9,844 nt of DNA from Chloroflexota bacterium (GTDB lineage Bacteria > Chloroflexota > Anaerolineae > Anaerolineales > DRMV01): assembly GCA_013153375.1 (NCBI GenBank), contig JAADEN010000003.1:1-9844 (forward strand), written 5' to 3'. Shown piece by piece: positions 6,485 to 9,844 of the stretch. Each line of letters opens with the position of its first letter. Within the stretch, counting starts at the first letter, position 1. The notes below the pieces were generated by a model, which did no database searches, was not told where the DNA came from, and worked only from the letters and a program-made list of their open reading frames with translations. Made by a program: the position numbers and the translations under genes.

Positions 6485-6513
6485 ATTGTAAACCAAATCC
6501 CAAAAATATGCAA
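6485..6513 (-). promoter_or_regulatory. Putative promoter of the 5386-6411 gene
   Basis: On the minus strand TTGCAT (6513-6508) and TACAAT (6490-6485) are 17 nt apart in an AT-rich stretch between leuS and the next gene. Transcription would start near 6479, giving a leader of about 68 nt. This separates the gene from T-box control of leuS. No convincing intrinsic terminator for leuS was found in this gap. Confidence 0.6.
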
Positions 6514-6531
6514 CACCCACGCGCCCGCGCC

Positions 6532-9342
6532 TCACACCACGATGTTCACCAGTTTGCCCGGCACATAGATGACCTTGCGCGGCTCCCGCCCCGCGAGGCG
6601 CTTTTGCACCGCGGGCCGCGCCAGGGCCTGGGCCACGGCCTCGTCCTCCGAGATGCCCACGGGCACCTGGATGCGATCCCGCACCTTGCCGTTGACCTGC
6701 ACCACCAGGGTGACCTCCTCCTCCTGCAGCGCGTCGGGGTCGGCCTCGGGCCAGGGCTGCGTGTGGATGGAGTACGGCTTGCCCAGCACCTCGACCCACA
6801 ACTCCTCCGCGATGTGCGGCGTCACGGGCGCCATCAGCCGCAGATAGACATCCAGAGCCTCGTCCCACTCGGGCGTGCCCACCACGCCGGCCTGACGGGC
6901 CTGCTGCATGGCGTTGAGCAACTCCATCAGCGCGGCCACGATGGTGTTGAACTCGAAGTTCTCGAAGTCGCGGGTCACCCGCTGGATGGTCTGGTGCACC
7001 TTGCGCCGCAGCGCGCGGCGGGCCTGAGGTTGGGGGGAACCCTCCGGTGCGGCCGCGCCCGCGGTCTCGGTCACCAAATTCCACACCCGCCGCAGCCAGC
7101 GTTCCACGCCCTGGATGTTCTTGCTGTCCCAGGGGCCGCCTTTGTCCCAGCGGGCGAAGAACATCAGATAGGCCCGCACCGTGTCCGCGCCGTAGTGGGC
7201 CACCAGGTCGTCGGGATCCACCACATTGCCCTTGGACTTGGACATCTTCTCCACGCCCAGGTGGTAGATCAGATCCAAATGGGTGGCCTGCTCCTTGCCC
7301 GGCACATGGACGCGGGTGTTCTCGTCCACCTGCACCACCACCAACTGGGCGTGCTTTTCGGGGTCGTTGTCCGCGGGGTCGTAGGGGTTGACCCGCACCT
7401 TGAGGCTGGTCTCGTCGCGGCCGTACACCTCGCCGCGGATTTCATCCTCGCCTTTGTAGAACGACGGCCATTGCTCCCGCGGCGTGCCGTAGGGCAGGGC
7501 CTCGATCTCCTCCGCGTGGAAGGTCGTGTCGTGCCAATGGCCGCGCACGATGACGAAGTGGCCGTCGCGGGGCTCGCCCAGCACCATGCCCTGGTTGCGC
7601 AGTTGCATCATGGGCTCGTCGCCGTGGACGATGCCCATATCCCGGGCCGCCTTGTGGAAGAAGCGCACATACAGCAGGTGCATGGTGGCGTGCTCGATGC
7701 CGCCCGTGTAGGTGTCCACCGGGAACCAGTAGTCGTACTCTCGCTTGTCGAAGGGCCAGTTTTGCTCCCACGGCCCCAGGTAGCGCAGGTGATACCACGA
7801 CGAGTCCATGAACGTGTCCATGGTGTCGGTCTCCCGCTCCGCGGGGCCGCCGCACACGGGGCAGGTGGTCTGCTTCCAGGTGGGATGGAACTTGAGCGGG
7901 CTCTCGCCCGTGGGTTTCCACTCCACATCCTCGGGCAGTTCCACGGGCAGTTGGTCCTCGGGCACCGGGTTCCAGCCGCACTTCTCGCAATAAACCATGG
8001 GGATGGGCGTGCCCCAATAGCGCTGCCGCGAAATCAGCCAGTCCCGCAGGCGGTAGTTGACCGCGCGCTTGCCGATGCCGCGTTCCTCCAGCCACTCGAT
8101 GACCTTCATGATGCCGGGGTCGTCCCAGCCCTTGCCCTTGACGATGCGGGTGCCGCTCAGCGGGCCGCTGTTGGCCATGACGCCGGGGCCGGTGTACGCC
8201 TCGGTCATGGTGGCCGCGTCCAGCGGGATGGGGTTGCCCTCCTCGTCCAGCGGGTAGATGACGGGCCGGATGGGCAGGCCGAACTTCTTGGCGAACTCGA
8301 AGTCCCGCTGGTCGTGTGCGGGCACGGCCATGATCGCGCCGCTGCCGTAGGACATGAGCACATAGTCCGCGGCCCAGATGGGGATGCGCTCGCCGTTCAC
8401 GGGGTTGATGGCGTACGCGCCGGTGAACACGCCCGTCTTCTCCCGTTCTTCGGCCATGCGCTCCACATCCGAAACCCGCGCGGCCTGAAAGCGATAGTCC
8501 TCCACGGCCTGCCGGTATTCGGGCGGCACGATTTCGTCCAGCACAGGATGCTCGGGCGCGATGACCATGAAGGTCGCGCCCCACAAAGTGTCGGGGCGGG
8601 TGGTGAAGACCTCCAGTTCGTGGCCGTGCTCGGTGCGGAAGATCACCGTCGCGCCCTCGGAGCGCTCGCCGATCCAGTGGCGCTGCAGGGTCTTGACCCG
8701 CTCGGGCCAGTCCAGGCCGTCGAAGCGCTTGAGTTCCTCCGCGTAATCGGTGATGCGGAAGAACCATTGGGCCAGGTTCTTCTTGATGACCGGCGTGCCG
8801 CAGCGTTCGCACACCCGCTCTTCGCCGATGACCTGCTCCCGGGCCAGGGTGGTGTTGCACTTGGGGCACCAGTCCACGGGCGCTTTCTTGCGATAGACCA
8901 GGCCGTGCTTGTAGAACTGGATGAACCACCACTGGTTCCACTTGTAGTATTCGGGGTCGCAGGTGACCACCTCGCGGCGCCAGTCGAACATCGCGCCCAT
9001 GCTGCGCAACTGCTTGCGCATGTGCTCGATGTTCTGGTAGGTGGAAATCTTGGGGTGGATGCCCGTCTTGACGGCCGCGTTTTCCGCGGGCAGGCCGAAC
9101 GCGTCGAAGCCCATGGGGAAGAGCACATTGTAGCCCTTCATGCGCATGAAGCGGGCCCGCGCGTCCGAAGGGGTCATGGCATACCAGTGCCCGATGTGCA
9201 ACCGGCCCGAGGGATAGGGGAACATGGTGAGCGCGTAGTGCTTGGGCTTGTCGGGGTCGATGTCGCTGTGGTACAAACCGTCGGCTTCCCAGCGGGCCTG
9301 CCATTTGGGTTCGATCTGGCCGGGATCATAAGAACGGGGCAT
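6532..9342 (-). CDS. leuS: Leucyl-tRNA synthetase (936 aa)
   Basis: This cytosolic class I synthetase attaches leucine to tRNA-Leu and edits mischarged norvaline and similar products. Visible in order: catalytic HIGH motif in GRLHIGHWYAM (HIGH at 49-52); GFDAFGLPAENA (78-89); a zinc ribbon with Cys159, 162, 178 and 181; the CP1 editing motif TTRPDTLWG (247-255) and GSGAIMAVPAHDQRD; a second Cys set (452, 455, 494, 497); DTFMDSSWYHLRYL; KMSKS (699-703); and the C-terminal VNGKVRDRI (883-891) of the tRNA-binding tail. The ATG at 9342 has AGGAGG about 7 nt upstream; the frame extends 14 codons beyond but into the T-box terminator. At 936 residues it is longer than most bacterial LeuRS (about 800-880). 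Most of the excess lies in the 112 residues between QGM (584-586) and KMSKS, where the leucine-specific domain sits. Transcription is controlled by the T-box leader upstream. Confidence 0.97.
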   Translation of the reverse strand: MPRSYDPGQIEPKWQARWEADGLYHSDIDPDKPKHYALTMFPYPSGRLHIGHWYAMTPSDARARFMRMKGYNVLFPMGFDAFGLPAENAAVKTGIHPKISTYQNIEHMRKQLRSMGAMFDWRREVVTCDPEYYKWNQWWFIQFYKHGLVYRKKAPVDWCPKCNTTLAREQVIGEERVCERCGTPVIKKNLAQWFFRITDYAEELKRFDGLDWPERVKTLQRHWIGERSEGATVIFRTEHGHELEVFTTRPDTLWGATFMVIAPEHPVLDEIVPPEYRQAVEDYRFQAARVSDVERMAEEREKTGVFTGAYAINPVNGERIPIWAADYVLMSYGSGAIMAVPAHDQRDFEFAKKFGLPIRPVIYPLDEEGNPIPLDAATMTEAYTGPGVMANSGPLSGTRIVKGKGWDDPGIMKVIEWLEERGIGKRAVNYRLRDWLISRQRYWGTPIPMVYCEKCGWNPVPEDQLPVELPEDVEWKPTGESPLKFHPTWKQTTCPVCGGPAERETDTMDTFMDSSWYHLRYLGPWEQNWPFDKREYDYWFPVDTYTGGIEHATMHLLYVRFFHKAARDMGIVHGDEPMMQLRNQGMVLGEPRDGHFVIVRGHWHDTTFHAEEIEALPYGTPREQWPSFYKGEDEIRGEVYGRDETSLKVRVNPYDPADNDPEKHAQLVVVQVDENTRVHVPGKEQATHLDLIYHLGVEKMSKSKGNVVDPDDLVAHYGADTVRAYLMFFARWDKGGPWDSKNIQGVERWLRRVWNLVTETAGAAAPEGSPQPQARRALRRKVHQTIQRVTRDFENFEFNTIVAALMELLNAMQQARQAGVVGTPEWDEALDVYLRLMAPVTPHIAEELWVEVLGKPYSIHTQPWPEADPDALQEEEVTLVVQVNGKVRDRIQVPVGISEDEAVAQALARPAVQKRLAGREPRKVIYVPGKLVNIVV

Positions 9343-9382
9343 GGCGTACCTCCTGCCGAAAAAGGTGCGGGGCGGGGCCATC

Positions 9383-9415
9383 AAAAAAGCCCTCGTCCCG
9401 TCAGGGACGAAGGCT
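9383..9415 (-). terminator. Intrinsic terminator of the leuS T-box
   Basis: On the minus strand AGCCTTCGTCCC (9415-9404) pairs with GGGACGAGGGCT (9399-9388) around a TGAC loop, with one G-U pair, and TTTTTT ends the element. Its left arm contains the 3' half of the antiterminator, so the two folds are mutually exclusive. It ends 40 nt before the leuS start. Confidence 0.92.
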
Positions 9416-9674
9416 TAGCCTCCGCGGTACCACCCTGGTTGCCGGGGCGCGGGGCCCCGACCCCTCTGGCGCGCTAACGGGCGCAACCCGGCGCGGGCTG
9501 AGCCCACAGGCGTGGGGTTCACCCGCGCGGCCTGCCGCGTGGGACGCGGCGGCGGGCGAGTTCGGCCTGAGGCGCTCCGTGGGCGCCGTTGCCGGGCTCG
9601 CACCCTCCCCGGCTCGCTGACGGATGGCCTACTACTCCCGCCCTGGCCGTACTGGCGGCGGTCGTGTGCAACCG
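9383..9674 (-). ncRNA. T-box riboswitch (tRNA-Leu sensing) controlling leuS
   Basis: The minus strand carries the T-box signature AGGGTGGTACCGCGG (9436-9422). Stem I is readable: GGCGGG (9642-9637) pairs with CCCGCC (9556-9551), and GGCC (9629-9626) pairs with GGCC (9567-9564). Together they enclose a specifier loop with AGUAGUA on one side and GAACUCG on the other. The specifier is CUC (9560-9558), a leucine codon followed by a purine, matching anticodon GAG. The distal arm has AGCGAGCCGGG and GGGUGCGAGCCCGGC, as in known T-box stem I arms. The acceptor-sensing bulge is UGGU; its variable U pairs with discriminator A73, which tRNA-Leu normally has. The antiterminator uses CAGGG (9437-9433) with CCCTG (9406-9402) plus an AGGC/GCCT hairpin, and excludes the terminator. 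Uncharged tRNA-Leu should therefore turn leuS on. Confidence 0.95.
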
Positions 9675-9680
9675 GCCCCA

Positions 9681-9709
9681 AGTATACCGTAGCGCGCCGC
9701 GCGCGTCAA
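9681..9709 (-). promoter_or_regulatory. Promoter of the leuS T-box transcript
   Basis: TTGACG (9709-9704) and TATACT (9686-9681) on the minus strand are exactly 17 nt apart, a near-consensus sigma-70 type promoter. The transcript would start near 9674, at the base of T-box stem I, giving a leader of about 330 nt before the leuS ATG. Confidence 0.8.
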
Positions 9710-9760
9710 TTCGTTTTGCCAGCGCGGAGGCGGTCACTTGATCGAAATCTCTTCCCGCCC

Positions 9761-9789
9761 TTGACGCCCGTCCGGGCTGCCCCTAAAAT
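9761..9789 (+). promoter_or_regulatory. Divergent promoter facing the right edge
   Basis: TTGACG (9761-9766) and TAAAAT (9784-9789) are 17 nt apart on the plus strand. Transcription would start near 9796 and run out of the window. Its -35 hexamer equals that of the leuS promoter. The 50 bp between the two promoters (9710-9760) hold nothing else I can identify. Confidence 0.65.
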
Positions 9790-9835
9790 GAAGCCGACCG
9801 GATGACCGTGGGTCTGCCTCGCGTGGAGGGGAGGC

Positions 9836-9844
9836 ATGCTTCAG
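9836..9844 (+). CDS. Probable start of a gene cut off by the right edge (3 codons visible)
   Basis: An ATG at 9836 follows GGAGG (9825-9829) with 6 nt spacing and lies about 40 nt after the predicted transcript start from the 9761-9789 promoter. Only M-L-Q is visible, so no product can be named. An ATG at 9802 in another frame is also open to the edge but has no ribosome binding site and would leave a leader of only a few bases. Confidence 0.35.

Noticed and set aside
6427..9477. A 1016-codon plus-strand open frame opposite leuS
   Set aside because: It runs antisense to a gene with all LeuRS motifs. Its product is rich in His, Gly, Ala and Arg with no family signature, as expected from a GC-rich shadow frame.
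9568..9580. A second CUC triplet in the T-box at GCGCCUCAGG
   Set aside because: It lies in the unpaired stretch above the GGCC helix, not opposite the AGUA side of the specifier loop, so the CUC at 9560-9558 is the better specifier.
9415..9805. Small open frames inside the leuS leader on both strands
   Set aside because: They cover the structured T-box RNA, lack ribosome binding sites, and have compositions set by the GC-rich stems.
1..9844. Search for CRISPR arrays, tRNA or rRNA genes, insertion sequences and toxin-antitoxin pairs
   Set aside because: No regularly spaced repeats, cloverleaf with a CCA-adjacent stem, transposase motifs with terminal inverted repeats, or recognisable toxin-antitoxin genes were seen by eye. 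A tool-based search would be more sensitive.

Overview
The window is a GC-rich bacterial chromosome segment with ordinary housekeeping content. It most resembles Chloroflexota, probably class Anaerolineae. This is inferred from three things: the small PVRY-motif membrane proteins, the UMF1-type transporter, and a long LeuRS under a T-box leader. No marker gene proves it. No mobile element, CRISPR array, rRNA or tRNA was found.

Layout. Left part (1-2592, minus strand): a B12-binding-type radical SAM protein (TIGR03960-like) is followed by two small single-pass membrane proteins. These two are paralogous and translationally coupled by an ATGA overlap; the second runs off the left edge. Centre-left (2774-3811, plus strand): a divergent, AT-rich 181 bp intergenic region with a promoter facing each way leads into two unrecognised genes, a membrane-anchored exported beta-rich protein and a four-helix membrane protein, ending at a good intrinsic terminator. 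Centre (3924-6411, minus strand): a 12-helix UMF1-family MFS transporter, and upstream of it a two-helix membrane protein whose outer domain is a third copy of the family seen at the left edge. Right part (6532-9342, minus strand): leuS, preceded by a roughly 290 nt T-box riboswitch with its own consensus promoter. The specifier loop, CUC specifier, UGGU tRNA-acceptor motif, antiterminator and terminator can all be read. At the far right a divergent promoter and a ribosome binding site appear to start another gene that is cut off after three codons.

How the parts work together. LeuRS charges tRNA-Leu. The T-box should sense uncharged tRNA-Leu with anticodon GAG and let transcription through into leuS. 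The gene downstream of leuS has its own promoter, so it need not follow leuS control. The three PVRY-family proteins, and the 169-residue pair at 2774-3811, are the uncharacterised parts and the best candidates for new biology. I see no evidence of a defence system, biosynthetic cluster or other complete novel system here.
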